From contig NZ_JACJOF010000017.1 in the NCBI RefSeq assembly GCF_014695395.1, forward strand, positions 84,089 through 148,088: a stretch of 64,000 bases of DNA. The letters run 5' to 3'. The stretch comes from Nodosilinea sp. FACHB-131 (GTDB lineage: Bacteria > Cyanobacteriota > Cyanobacteriia > Phormidesmidales > Phormidesmidaceae). Positions 1 to 8,395 of this stretch are shown one piece after another; within the stretch, counting starts at the first letter, position 1, and each line of letters begins with the position of its first letter. Position numbers and translations under genes: made by a program. Under the pieces are notes generated by a model that saw only the letters and a program-made list of their open reading frames with translations, made no database searches and was not told the DNA's origin.

Positions 1-63
1 ATTGAGGCCGCTGCACCGACAATTTGGAGCCGGGGTCGCTGTTGTTATCAGGAGCGTAAAGCT

Positions 64-822
64 ATGGTCTGGGTGCGATGCGGGCAGCAAAGCATTGCCG
101 ATGTGGAGGCGATCGTATTTGATAAAGACGGCACCCTGGCCGACTCCCTGAAGCTGTTGCACCACACTGCCCTGGCGCGGGCAGAGACCTGTGCTAGGGC
201 CGCAGGATTTGGAGATGCGTTAATTCCGGCTCTTTTAGACTGTTTTGGCGTGTCTGCCAGCGGCATCGACCCCGATGGGCTAATGGCGGCGGGCACCCGC
301 GAGGCCAACAAGCAGGGGGCCGTAGCTGTGTTAGCGCAGGCTGGCTATCCTCCACAGAAGGCGACGGAGCTAGTGGCAGAATGCTTCGCGGCGGTTAACG
401 CCAAGCGCAACGGCAAGGCCGCCTACACCCCACCCTTTGAAGGCACCGCCGCAATGCTAGAGCGAATGCACCACAGTCCCTTAAAAATCGGGGTGTTGTC
501 ATCCGATAGCCCAGCCTTTGTCGAAGAATTTTTGACCCATTATGAGCTGCTGCCCTGGGTAGATGCGTGGCAGGGTACGAGGCCAGAGGATCCGCCTAAG
601 CCCGATCCGACGCTGTTGGGGGTGTTGTGCGATCGCCTTCAGGTCTCGGTAGCGCATACCTTAGTGGTCGGCGATAGCTGGGCCGATCTAGCCTTAGCAG
701 AGCAGGCTAAAGCAGCAGGGTTTGTGTCAGTATCTGAGCCTTGGGGGCGATCGCCAGTGGCTGGTGCAACCCTAGTTTTAGACCAGTGGGACGATTTAGC
801 TGTCGAGACTGAGTTCGGCTAA
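64..822 (+). CDS. HAD-superfamily hydrolase (phosphatase-like)
   Basis: Predicted cytoplasmic HAD hydrolase of 252 residues, subfamily I. Motif I is the FDKDGTLADS stretch, with nucleophile Asp20 and Asp22. A helical cap-like insertion follows. Motif II is the VLSSDS segment near residue 145, the conserved lysine lies in the PKPDPT segment, and motif III/IV is VVGDSWADL near residue 205. All catalytic elements are present, so it should be active on a small phosphorylated substrate (phosphoglycolate phosphatase-like), but the substrate cannot be read from sequence. The start has a GGAG-type ribosome site about 10 nt upstream. The next gene follows after 26 nt on the same strand, so the two are probably co-transcribed. 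Confidence 0.85.
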   Translation: MVWVRCGQQSIADVEAIVFDKDGTLADSLKLLHHTALARAETCARAAGFGDALIPALLDCFGVSASGIDPDGLMAAGTREANKQGAVAVLAQAGYPPQKATELVAECFAAVNAKRNGKAAYTPPFEGTAAMLERMHHSPLKIGVLSSDSPAFVEEFLTHYELLPWVDAWQGTRPEDPPKPDPTLLGVLCDRLQVSVAHTLVVGDSWADLALAEQAKAAGFVSVSEPWGRSPVAGATLVLDQWDDLAVETEFG

Positions 823-848
823 CCCGTCAACGAAGGAGAGCAAACGCT

Positions 849-1421
849 ATGGTGTCGTGGGTTTTGAAGGAATGGCAGGCTGCGGTTACGGCTCTATTGC
901 AGGGCGAAACCATTCTGCTGCTGCGCAAGGGCGGCATTCGCGAGGCCAAGGGGCAGTTTTCACTGGCGGCGCGGCAGGCGCTGCTGCTGCCCACCGTCGA
1001 GCATCAAAAAGCGGCTTTGCTGAAGGAAGCCTTTAGGCCCCTGATGACAGGGGAAGTCGCTCACGACGACCAAGTGCGGTTTGATGGGTGGGCCGCTATT
1101 ACCCACGCCCTGCCCCTCACGGCTGAAGCAGAGGTAGCTGCACTGCTGCCCTACCTGGTGTGGAATGAGCAATTTGTGGCCGAACGGCTCAACTGGCAAC
1201 CCGATCGCCCGATCTATGGGCTGCTGTTAAGGGCCTACCGTTTTCAGCAACCTCTAATGCTGCCTCGGCATAGGGGCTACAGCGGCTGCCGATCGTGGGT
1301 GGAAACTGGCCAAGAGGTGGGAGTAGAGCACAGCACCCCAGCCCTGGCGAAGGCCGATTACACCGACCAGGTCAACGCCATTTTGGCCGCGCTGCCTGCG
1401 GTGATGCCAGTTGTCCCGTAG
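849..1421 (+). CDS. DUF1802 family protein
   Basis: A 190-residue protein matching the cyanobacterial DUF1802 family. The N-terminus has the family pattern of a repeated binding-fold start (ETILLLRKGGIREAKGQF) followed by the segment with the histidine-rich LLPTVEHQ. No catalytic motif or membrane segment is seen and function is unknown. AAGGAGAG lies 10-16 nt before the ATG. It follows the HAD gene closely and may share its transcript. Its stop codon (1419-1421) sits inside the left arm of a palindromic repeat element, so the last codons border a mobile-repeat insertion. Confidence 0.75.
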   Translation: MVSWVLKEWQAAVTALLQGETILLLRKGGIREAKGQFSLAARQALLLPTVEHQKAALLKEAFRPLMTGEVAHDDQVRFDGWAAITHALPLTAEAEVAALLPYLVWNEQFVAERLNWQPDRPIYGLLLRAYRFQQPLMLPRHRGYSGCRSWVETGQEVGVEHSTPALAKADYTDQVNAILAALPAVMPVVP

Positions 1422-1561
1422 GGTGCATTCGCGGCGTTGCGACAAGCCCTTCCCCCCCTCCGCCGCAATGCACCAATAGCGGGGAGTCGGGGAAGCGGTG
1501 CATTGCGGAGCGAGGATTGGTGGGCTGGAGGCGTAGCTTTGGGGCCGCGAATGCACCCTAC
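1418..1561. repeat. Nested inverted-repeat element (MITE-like)
   Basis: Outer arms gtagggtgcattcgcggc (1418-1435) and its exact reverse complement (1544-1561) are 18 bp and perfect. An inner pair ccgcaatgcacc (1463-1474) and ggtgcattgcgg (1497-1508) is also perfect over 12 bp. The inner arms resemble the outer arms, suggesting duplication of one palindrome. The element carries no gene and separates two convergent genes, where it could also act as a terminator. The left arm supplies the stop of the DUF1802 gene. Confidence 0.7.
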
Positions 1562-1598
1562 CTCAGGAGCCACTACAGAAATTGGGTTTCTCTGGCAC

Positions 1599-3152
1599 TT
1601 ACGTTTCTGGATCGCGAAGGGCTGCATCACATTTTTCGAGGTTGTGCTGCTGACCAATGGCGTTAAATAAAGTCTTCGCTGCTTGGTAATTAGAGTGGGC
1701 TTGTTGCTTCTGACCAAGTTTTACTAATGCATCACCAAGGTTAAACAACGAAACTGCTTCACCCTGGCGATCGCCAATCTCCCGCGCGATCACTAACTGT
1801 TGCTGGTGGTACTCCATGGCTTGTTGGTATTGGCCCAGCGAATAGTACGCACAGCCCAAATTGCCGAGAGAAGCTGCCTCGCCATGGCGATCGCCGATCT
1901 CCCGTGCGATTGCTAACCACTGCTGGTAGTACTCCATGGCCTGTTGGTATTGGCCCAGCGAATAGTACGCATTGCCCAAACCGCCCAAAGAATTGGCCTC
2001 ACCTTGGCGATCGCCGATCTCCCGTGCGATTGCTAACCACTGCTGGTAGTACTCCATGGCCTGTTGGTATTGGCCCAGCGAATAGTACGCATTGCCTAAA
2101 CCGCCCAAAGAATTGGTCTCACCTTGGCGGTCGCCGATTTCCTGTGCGATCGCTAATTGTTGCTGGTAGTACTTCATGGCCTGTTGGTATTGGCCCAGCG
2201 AATAGTACGCATTGCCCAAATTGCCGAGGGAATAGGCTTCACCCTGGCGATCGCCCAGCTCTTGGTACTTACTCAACGCCTGCTGGTAATAGCTCAGCGC
2301 CTGAAACGGTCGCCCACAAAACCTCAGCGAATTCCCTAGGTTAAAAAGGGATCTAGCCTGTCCGGCAGGATCGGTCTTGGCCTCGGCTAGGGTCAGGGCT
2401 TTTTCGTACAGCTCTAGCGCCTGCTTGTAGTCATATTTACCCGCATAGGCTTCGCCCAGGTTGTTGTAGAGCGTAATCAGCAGCGGCGACTCTGGGGCGG
2501 TTTGCTCTAGTTGAGCAACCTGTTGTTGCAGATCTTCAATGGCAACTTTGCTACTGGGTTCTTCCATTGCTCTATCGCGGCTGGGCACCAGCAACGCTGC
2601 GCCCCGTTCTGGCACCTGCTCCTCGGCGACAAACTCAAACACGCCGCCCCGCCAGCTCCAAAAGTCGGGGGCCTGCTGGGCTAGCCGAGTCGCCACCGCA
2701 TCCGGCAGCCACAACACAATCGGGAACCCAAAATTCCGCAGCGCCTCCCGCGTCCACTGCAACGAAAAGAAAAACTTCTCCTGCTCAGATTTTTCGTCGC
2801 TCAGGCGCACCCCCAGCAGCTCGCCCGCATTCAGTACTGTCACCACAGCAGGTTCCCCATTTTGCAAGGTGGGGGTCTGGGCCACCAGTTTCTCTAGGGT
2901 GGCACGCAGGCTGGGGCGCTTGGGGTCAAGGCGGGCGCGCAGGGGGGCAATGCCCTGGTCTCTCAGGTCGGCTTCGTAGGCGGTGATTAGCTGATCTTGC
3001 AGGTTGCGATCATCTGTGATGGCCACCAGCAAGTCGAGCTGCTGGCTGTTGAGGGTCAGCGTCAGCAGCAGCTTTCGGTACTCGCGACTGTTCAGCGGGG
3101 TGAGGTCGGCTGGGGACATAGGAGGTGCCGGGGCAGCTGACAGGGTTCTCAA
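1599..3152 (-). CDS. TPR-repeat protein with degenerate P-loop-like N-terminal domain
   Basis: A 517-residue protein in two parts. Residues about 25-195 look like the inactive NTPase-like domain often found in front of TPR arrays in cyanobacteria and actinobacteria: a PIVLWLPD segment followed by APDFWSWRGGVFEF is typical, but no Walker A loop is present. Residues about 225-505 are TPR units of 40 residues (LGNAYYSLGQYQQAMEYYQQ type), of which four are nearly identical at both protein and DNA level. The array should form a scaffold binding other proteins. It lies 20 nt downstream of an ATPase gene with an intact Walker A, so the two probably act as a pair. Function is not known. Confidence 0.8.
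   Translation of the reverse strand: MRTLSAAPAPPMSPADLTPLNSREYRKLLLTLTLNSQQLDLLVAITDDRNLQDQLITAYEADLRDQGIAPLRARLDPKRPSLRATLEKLVAQTPTLQNGEPAVVTVLNAGELLGVRLSDEKSEQEKFFFSLQWTREALRNFGFPIVLWLPDAVATRLAQQAPDFWSWRGGVFEFVAEEQVPERGAALLVPSRDRAMEEPSSKVAIEDLQQQVAQLEQTAPESPLLITLYNNLGEAYAGKYDYKQALELYEKALTLAEAKTDPAGQARSLFNLGNSLRFCGRPFQALSYYQQALSKYQELGDRQGEAYSLGNLGNAYYSLGQYQQAMKYYQQQLAIAQEIGDRQGETNSLGGLGNAYYSLGQYQQAMEYYQQWLAIAREIGDRQGEANSLGGLGNAYYSLGQYQQAMEYYQQWLAIAREIGDRHGEAASLGNLGCAYYSLGQYQQAMEYHQQQLVIAREIGDRQGEAVSLFNLGDALVKLGQKQQAHSNYQAAKTLFNAIGQQHNLEKCDAALRDPET
1741..2280. repeat. 120-bp tandem repeats encoding TPR units
   Basis: Near-identical 120-bp units (40 codons) follow each other exactly in register. 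The word ctggtattggcccagcg-like core (ttggtattggcccagcgaat) recurs at the same offset near 1833, 1953, 2073 and 2193. Neighbouring units differ at only a few bases and each carries a HIP1-like GGCGATCGCC. Identity this high at silent positions points to recent duplication or gene conversion, so copy number may vary between strains. Confidence 0.9.
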
Positions 3153-3172
3153 AAAACCTTGGTAGCTTAGGA

Positions 3173-4453
3173 TTAGATCAGATTTTTGCGCTTCAGCAGG
3201 TCGGTCACCAGGGGGTGCAGGTCGTACCAGAGATCGTCATTCTCATATTCCAACACATACAGCCCGTGGAGGAGTTCTAAAAACTTAGGGTCGCCTGTAT
3301 CGGGCGGAGTAAACGACTCGTAGGTTTGCCGCAGCAGGTCGTAGAGGTTGTTGCCTAGGGGACGAGCGTATTGCTTGCGAAGTTCTCTCACAGCTGCGGC
3401 CAAAATCTCGCTGTCAATTTTCACATCGCGGATCTCAGGCTCCAGCTCAAACCGCAGCATGCATTCGCGGCAGCATTCTTGCCCTAGCCGTACTAGCTCG
3501 CGCAGCACGCCGCCGCTGAGCAACACCATTTGCCGCATCACCTCGGGTTCGATCAGGTCAGCATCAATGCGCTTTTCTAGCATGCTTTGCAGTCGGGCCA
3601 CGTTGGCTTCTATAGGCTGGGCATTGGGCTGGTGAGAGGCATCGCGGGTAAAAAACTTGGTCACTGAGAGCAGTAGAATCGAGCTTTGGGTCTCTAGAAT
3701 TTCGACCAATTCTGGCTCGCGCACCACCGCAATGGGAATGGTAAACAGAATGCGAATTTGAGGAGAAAAGAGGGCGTTGATGTTATCGCGAAAAATGGGC
3801 TCTACTACGCCCAGATCGAGCTTGTCCAGGTCATCGATGATCACCAAGACTTCTTTACCCGTAGCGGTTTGAATGGCAGCGGCAATCAGATCGATGTGCT
3901 GAGCTAGCTCAGACACCCGCCGCTCGTAGGTCTCTTTGATCTCCTGGCGAAAAGAGTCTTCTTTTTGCAGTTTGGCGGTAAACACTTTGAAAAAGTCGCC
4001 CCCTAAGGCAGTCTCTTTCTTGAGCTGATCGGTGTAAGTGATCGATTTCGTTTGGGTAAACCAGCTCTTCAGACTTTCGCGGGTGCTCTCAGGAATCGGC
4101 ACATCGTTGCGGATAGCTCGCCGCAGAAGCCGCAGGGCTATGGCATAGAGAATGTTGATATGGTTCACGTCCGACATCTCCACCATATTGGCGATGGAGA
4201 AAAACTCGACAAATAGCCCTCGCTTACGCACCTCTAGGGACAGTTCGTTAAGTAGGGTAGTTTTGCCGCAGCCTCGGTGACCCGTAAAGATCAGCTTGCC
4301 GTTGGCCTCGCTGGCGACAATAGCGCTACGCAGCCGGGCCAGGGTCTCAGCGCTATGGGTAATGCGAAACCGCTCAATGTCGTCTGATTTGAGCAGCGGA
4401 AACAGATTGAGTTTGCGGTAGGTGTCGATATACCGCTGATAGAGGTCGTTCAC
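3173..4453 (-). CDS. P-loop ATPase (AAA/STAND-like), partner of the TPR protein
   Basis: A 426-residue ATPase. The Walker A motif is GHRGCGKTT at residues 58-66, and Walker B is VLVIIDDLDKL near residue 205. The region between resembles the KAP/STAND group of signalling ATPases, and the C-terminus contains a helical arm ending in a winged-helix-like segment (LLHGLYVLEYENDDLWYDLHPLV). No membrane segment is seen. GTG is the likely start. It sits 29 nt after the acyltransferase stop and 20 nt before the TPR gene, all on the minus strand, so a three-gene operon is likely. The ATPase plus TPR layout fits an oligomerising switch, but the trigger and output are unknown. Confidence 0.75.
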   Translation of the reverse strand: MNDLYQRYIDTYRKLNLFPLLKSDDIERFRITHSAETLARLRSAIVASEANGKLIFTGHRGCGKTTLLNELSLEVRKRGLFVEFFSIANMVEMSDVNHINILYAIALRLLRRAIRNDVPIPESTRESLKSWFTQTKSITYTDQLKKETALGGDFFKVFTAKLQKEDSFRQEIKETYERRVSELAQHIDLIAAAIQTATGKEVLVIIDDLDKLDLGVVEPIFRDNINALFSPQIRILFTIPIAVVREPELVEILETQSSILLLSVTKFFTRDASHQPNAQPIEANVARLQSMLEKRIDADLIEPEVMRQMVLLSGGVLRELVRLGQECCRECMLRFELEPEIRDVKIDSEILAAAVRELRKQYARPLGNNLYDLLRQTYESFTPPDTGDPKFLELLHGLYVLEYENDDLWYDLHPLVTDLLKRKNLI

Positions 4454-4482
4454 CGCGCCAGCCTCGTAGAGAACCTAGCTCA

Positions 4483-5919
4483 TCATACCGGAGGCAGCGG
4501 TGGAATCATGGCTTCTAGCGCGCTTTGCAGGTCGGCAGTGAGCTGGGCGACGGCCTGTTTGCGATTGGCTTTGTAGTCAGGCCAGCGATCGCTCACCGAG
4601 ATTGGCTCCCCCACCGTGAGCACCGCCCGCTGGGGACCCAGCTTGGGCCGGGGAAATGGGTTTTTACCCTGAATGAGGCACACCGTATCGCGCAAGATCA
4701 TCACCGTTTCGGCAAAGCGCTCGGCGGAGGGTCGCTGGCGCACGTAGTGGCCCGTGACGGCGATAAAGCTTTCTACCAAGCGCATGTGCCACATGCGGAG
4801 GGAGGCTTCTTCGGCTTCGCGATTGGCCAGCCCCAGCTCCACCGCTGACAGCCGCGGGTTGCCCACAACTTCTTGGCGAAAGATATGCTCCCACCCGGCT
4901 TGCTCAATGCGACGGCAGCGGTCAACGGGGCTGCCTTTGGGTAGGATCTGAAAATAGCTTTCGGCCACCTGTAGGGCCGCATTCATCAGGGCTTGGAGGC
5001 GGTTACTCAGGGCGTCAGTCGGGGGCGCAGCATCGAGGCGATCGCTAGAATCGATTACAGGCAGCGCCACCCGATACACCCGGCGGTAATAATTTTCTAT
5101 CAGGGTGAGCAGATGCTCCCCCAGGTCAGAGAGCCGGCGATAGCGCTGCTCAATGGCGGTTTTAGAGGTGTCGCCGGGTGGGTAGAGACGCTTTTGGGGA
5201 GCCAAACTGGTCTCCTGCTCTAGGCGGTCGAGCCAGCGATCGAGTTCGCGCCAGGGCGGCGTGATGTAGCGATAACAGATGCCCAGGGGAGCGATCGCCA
5301 CCTGCTCTGCGCGTTCCTGGCTATGCAAATCGTCTACACACCAAAAGGCTATCTGGCTCACGCCTGGTTCCAAAGGGCTGACAATTTCGGTGTGGCCATT
5401 GTTGCCGCCCTCGGGGGCAGCGGCGAGGGGAAAGTTACCATTGGCCAGCAGATCGCGGGCCGATCGCAGCCCCTGGCGATCGACCTTGCCCCGCTGGATC
5501 GGGGTGCCACCCAGCTTGGCGTAGAGCTGACCTACCCAACTACCGGCCCAAAGGGGAATGCCGCGATCGTAGATAAAGTGGACGTGAACCGGATGCTTGA
5601 GTTTCACACCCATTTCCCTGGCTCGCTGGGGTACGGCATACCACAGCAAATGCCCCAAACAAAACGAGTCGAGCGGGCTGGGATGGCGAAAGGCCAGCAA
5701 AAACCGGGTTTCTCCGGCGTCAAACGCCTTAAATAGCTGCACCAGCCCCTCGGCATTGACCACTTCTATATGCTGAATCTGCTCCCGCCAGCGCATCCAA
5801 TAGGGCAGCCCCAGGCGCACCAGGGCCAGCACCCGAGTATCCAACGCAGGGGGAATAAAGCTCAATGGCGGCTGAGCACGGGTGGAGGGGTTCACGGGTT
5901 TAACCCTCGGCCAGGGCAT
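4483..5919 (-). CDS. 1-acyl-sn-glycerol-3-phosphate acyltransferase family (PlsC domain)
   Basis: A 478-residue PlsC/LPLAT-domain protein. The catalytic HX4D motif is RHPSPLD (His79, Asp84), the substrate-binding block is around GGTPIQRGKVDRQG, and APEGG (residues about 165-170) is the third block. The domain fills the first half. The remaining 250 residues form a family-specific extension rich in charged helices, common in cyanobacterial homologues. It should acylate a lysophospholipid at the membrane. It is the first gene of a probable operon with the ATPase and TPR protein, an unusual combination. Confidence 0.8.
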   Translation of the reverse strand: MPWPRVKPVNPSTRAQPPLSFIPPALDTRVLALVRLGLPYWMRWREQIQHIEVVNAEGLVQLFKAFDAGETRFLLAFRHPSPLDSFCLGHLLWYAVPQRAREMGVKLKHPVHVHFIYDRGIPLWAGSWVGQLYAKLGGTPIQRGKVDRQGLRSARDLLANGNFPLAAAPEGGNNGHTEIVSPLEPGVSQIAFWCVDDLHSQERAEQVAIAPLGICYRYITPPWRELDRWLDRLEQETSLAPQKRLYPPGDTSKTAIEQRYRRLSDLGEHLLTLIENYYRRVYRVALPVIDSSDRLDAAPPTDALSNRLQALMNAALQVAESYFQILPKGSPVDRCRRIEQAGWEHIFRQEVVGNPRLSAVELGLANREAEEASLRMWHMRLVESFIAVTGHYVRQRPSAERFAETVMILRDTVCLIQGKNPFPRPKLGPQRAVLTVGEPISVSDRWPDYKANRKQAVAQLTADLQSALEAMIPPLPPV

Positions 5920-6306
5920 TGATGAACACCCCGATGATATAGCAGAGCAGCGGCAAACTCCGTTGGTGCCGATAGCGGATTAAAGCTCATCAGTGAATTT
6001 GCGGAGAAACTATAAAGCTTTTATAAGCAACCCTAGCCCCGGCATTGTGCCTACTGTAGAAACCCAGTTTAATGGCAGGAGCCAAGCCCGACCGGGCGAG
6101 GCACTTGAGGAAAATCGTCACGTGTGATTGTCACAGTCCCTAAGGAGTTTCTCCACAACGCCCAACGTTACCTGTTGAACTTTGGGCAGGTGCATAAGCC
6201 AGGTACACCACAACCATGCCCCTACCAGACAAGGTTACAGCTCCAAGCTGTGGTTGATGGACGACCTGTTCTAGAGACGTAGTTAGCGGTAAAACGACGG
6301 TTTGTT
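5920..6306. other. Divergent intergenic region
   Basis: This 387-bp spacer lies between the divergent acyltransferase and FHA genes and must hold both promoters. AT-rich words occur near 6010-6030 (actataaagctttta). No RNA gene or repeat is seen. Confidence 0.5.
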
Positions 6307-6885
6307 ATGGTTTCCTCCCCCTTCTTTTCTGCCCACTCAGATCAGCAATCTAGCACTGCCCCCCAAACAAGTGATGGTGCGATTCGCGAAGCGATCCCAA
6401 CGGGAATCGCCTCACCACCCTGGCTGCTAGACGCGCTCTTTCGCAACTTGAGCTATGACCTAGAGCAAGTGGCCGATATTATCGACCCCATTCTGACGGC
6501 CCAAAACCATTGCTACCGCACCGACTGGTATGTACAGGGTATTGTGGCCGACGATCGCGCCTTTCTCAGCACCAATATCAACGCCGATCGCGCCATTCAG
6601 GTCACACTGTGCGGTACCCGATGGCTGCTGGGGCAGAGTCGCCGCTGCGCCGTGGCCATGCCCCAGTCGGGGATTGCCGATTGCCATGCGGCGCTCAACT
6701 TTGACCCGCTGCGGGGCTTCTTTCTCACCGACCTGAGCAGCAATGGGGGCACCTGGGTGAATGGCCGCCGCCTGGCCCCAGCCCAGCGCCACTACCTGCA
6801 AGACGGCGATTTGGTGAAGCTGGGCAGCCTGCGATTTGAGTTTTTGCAGCAGCGCTGTGACCGATCGGCGTGGGACGACGTCTAA
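6307..6885 (+). CDS. FHA-domain protein
   Basis: A 192-residue soluble protein. The C-terminal half (about 95-185) is a forkhead-associated phosphothreonine-binding domain: SGIADCHAAL gives the conserved Ser...His, followed by LTDLSSNGGTWVNGRRL and LQDGDLVKLGSLRFEF, the canonical tail. The N-terminal part is unassigned and includes an LSYDLEQV-type helix. It probably reads Ser/Thr kinase signals. The last 3 bases overlap the stop of dprA on the other strand, so the genes are tail to tail. Confidence 0.85.
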   Translation: MVSSPFFSAHSDQQSSTAPQTSDGAIREAIPTGIASPPWLLDALFRNLSYDLEQVADIIDPILTAQNHCYRTDWYVQGIVADDRAFLSTNINADRAIQVTLCGTRWLLGQSRRCAVAMPQSGIADCHAALNFDPLRGFFLTDLSSNGGTWVNGRRLAPAQRHYLQDGDLVKLGSLRFEFLQQRCDRSAWDDV

Positions 6886-8021
6886 CAGCGCTGGTAGCGC
6901 ATGCCCGGCAGCTGAGTGACCAAACCTATCAGCTCTAGCTGCACGAGGGCGGCCAGCATCTCTCCGGTGGGCTGGGCCAACTGCTGCACCAGCCCGTCGA
7001 GGGAAATGGGTTCGTCGGTAATGGCGGCCAATATTTGGGCCATAGTTGGCGACAAGGGCGGTGGCACCGGAGAACTTACCGGTGCGCGATCGCCCTTTTT
7101 AGTTAAGGCGTCGCCCGCCGCACCATTACTAATCTGGGGCATCTGTCCGAGCGCGGCGATCAGCGTCATGTCGTCCAAAATCATCTGGGCGCCCTGGTTG
7201 ATTAACCCCAGACAGCCTTCGCTATTGAGGTTATCTAGCGACCCCGGCACCGCAAATACATCGCGGCCATAGTCGTTGGCTAACTGCGCCGTAATCAGCG
7301 CTCCCGATCGCGCCGGAGCCTCGGTTACCACCACCGCTCGGCTGAGCCCGGCAATGATGCGGTTGCGGCGGGGAAAGTGCCCCCGGTCAGGGGGCGTGCC
7401 GTTGGGGTGCTCACTGAGCAGCAGACCGTGGCGGGCGATGCGATCGTGCAGATCGCGGTTGCCCAAGGGATAAACCTGGTCAACCCCTGTCCCCAGCACC
7501 GCAATGGTGAGGCCATGGCTGTCTAGGGTTTGCTGGTGGGCGTAGCGATCGACCCCCTTAGCCAACCCCGAGATCACGATCACATCGTGGGCCACTAGCT
7601 TTTGGGTCAAGCGGCGGGTCCAGCGCTGACCGTAGTCTGACGGGTTGCGAGTGCCCACCACCCCAACCGATGGCACCAGGTGCAGAGCCCCGGCCAACTC
7701 CGGCTGTCCCCGATAAAACAGCAGCGGCGGCGGATCAGTAATTTCGTAGAGCAGGGCCGGGTACTCCGCATCCGCCGGAGTCCAAAAATTGGGATGCTGC
7801 TGTTCGTAGCTAGCCAGCAGTTCTAGCGGAGAAACCGTCTGCCGATACTCCACCAGTTTGGACCCTGTTCCCAGGCCAATGCCTTCTACCTCCAGCAGAG
7901 CTGCTCCGTCGGCATGCCAGGCGGCGGATAGGGTACCAAAGTGGCTGCACAGTCGCTTCAACAAAATTGGGCCGAGGCCGTGAGCCTGGGCCCAGGCTAG
8001 CCAGTACGCTCGTTCTGTCAT
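6882..8021 (-). CDS. dprA: DNA-processing protein DprA (Smf)
   Basis: DprA loads RecA on incoming single-stranded DNA during natural transformation. The 379-residue protein has an N-terminal helix-hairpin-helix part, then the Rossmann-like core: GVVGTRNPSDYG, ISGLAKGVDRYAHQ, VLGTGVDQVYP, then HFPRRNRIIAGLS and SGALITAQLANDYGRDVFAVPG, all DprA signatures. The C-terminal winged-helix module ends the protein. Length matches the family. This supports natural competence in the host. It converges with the FHA gene. Confidence 0.95.
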   Translation of the reverse strand: MTERAYWLAWAQAHGLGPILLKRLCSHFGTLSAAWHADGAALLEVEGIGLGTGSKLVEYRQTVSPLELLASYEQQHPNFWTPADAEYPALLYEITDPPPLLFYRGQPELAGALHLVPSVGVVGTRNPSDYGQRWTRRLTQKLVAHDVIVISGLAKGVDRYAHQQTLDSHGLTIAVLGTGVDQVYPLGNRDLHDRIARHGLLLSEHPNGTPPDRGHFPRRNRIIAGLSRAVVVTEAPARSGALITAQLANDYGRDVFAVPGSLDNLNSEGCLGLINQGAQMILDDMTLIAALGQMPQISNGAAGDALTKKGDRAPVSSPVPPPLSPTMAQILAAITDEPISLDGLVQQLAQPTGEMLAALVQLELIGLVTQLPGMRYQRC

Positions 8022-8074
8022 GCCGGACGGGGGTAAAATCTCCCGCTCAGTATGCCCGTATTGCCTTGCCCGCC

Positions 8075-8353
8075 CTACCGGCGCGCCCGAGGCAACCGCT
8101 GGGTGCCGCCACGCCTAAAGAAGTTGCCCAGGGGCAGCCGTCTCGGGTTGAGCTGGCGCAGCGGGGCCGGCAGTTCTAGGGTAGTAGTGGGTTCGCCGCC
8201 AGGGGTCATCCACCAAGCATTGATGGTGCCGCCGGCAAACCCGGCCACCGCCCCCAGCAAAATGCTGGGTATTACTCCATAGCCCAGCAGCAAGAATATA
8301 AATAGAAAGGCCAGCCAAATTTTTAGCGCTGGTGGAATAATTTTGTCGGCCAC
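8075..8353 (-). CDS. Small conserved membrane protein
   Basis: A 92-residue protein with two hydrophobic helices (about residues 9-28 and 32-48) and a basic, arginine-rich C-terminal tail that should lie in the cytoplasm. The GTG start has AGAGGA about 9 nt upstream. The product resembles short uncharacterised cyanobacterial membrane proteins. No function can be assigned. It sits between dprA and the kinase fusion, both on the same strand. Confidence 0.6.
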   Translation of the reverse strand: MADKIIPPALKIWLAFLFIFLLLGYGVIPSILLGAVAGFAGGTINAWWMTPGGEPTTTLELPAPLRQLNPRRLPLGNFFRRGGTQRLPRARR

Positions 8354-8395
8354 CGGTACATCCTCTCTGGGGCGCTAGTGAGGCTAGGAAAGCGC

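Noticed and set aside
1741..2280. CRISPR array
   Set aside because: Units are 120-bp near-identical coding repeats with no spacers or cas genes nearby.
1904..2344. Plus-strand open frames opposite the TPR repeats
   Set aside because: They mirror the repeat DNA, have no family features and no ribosome site.
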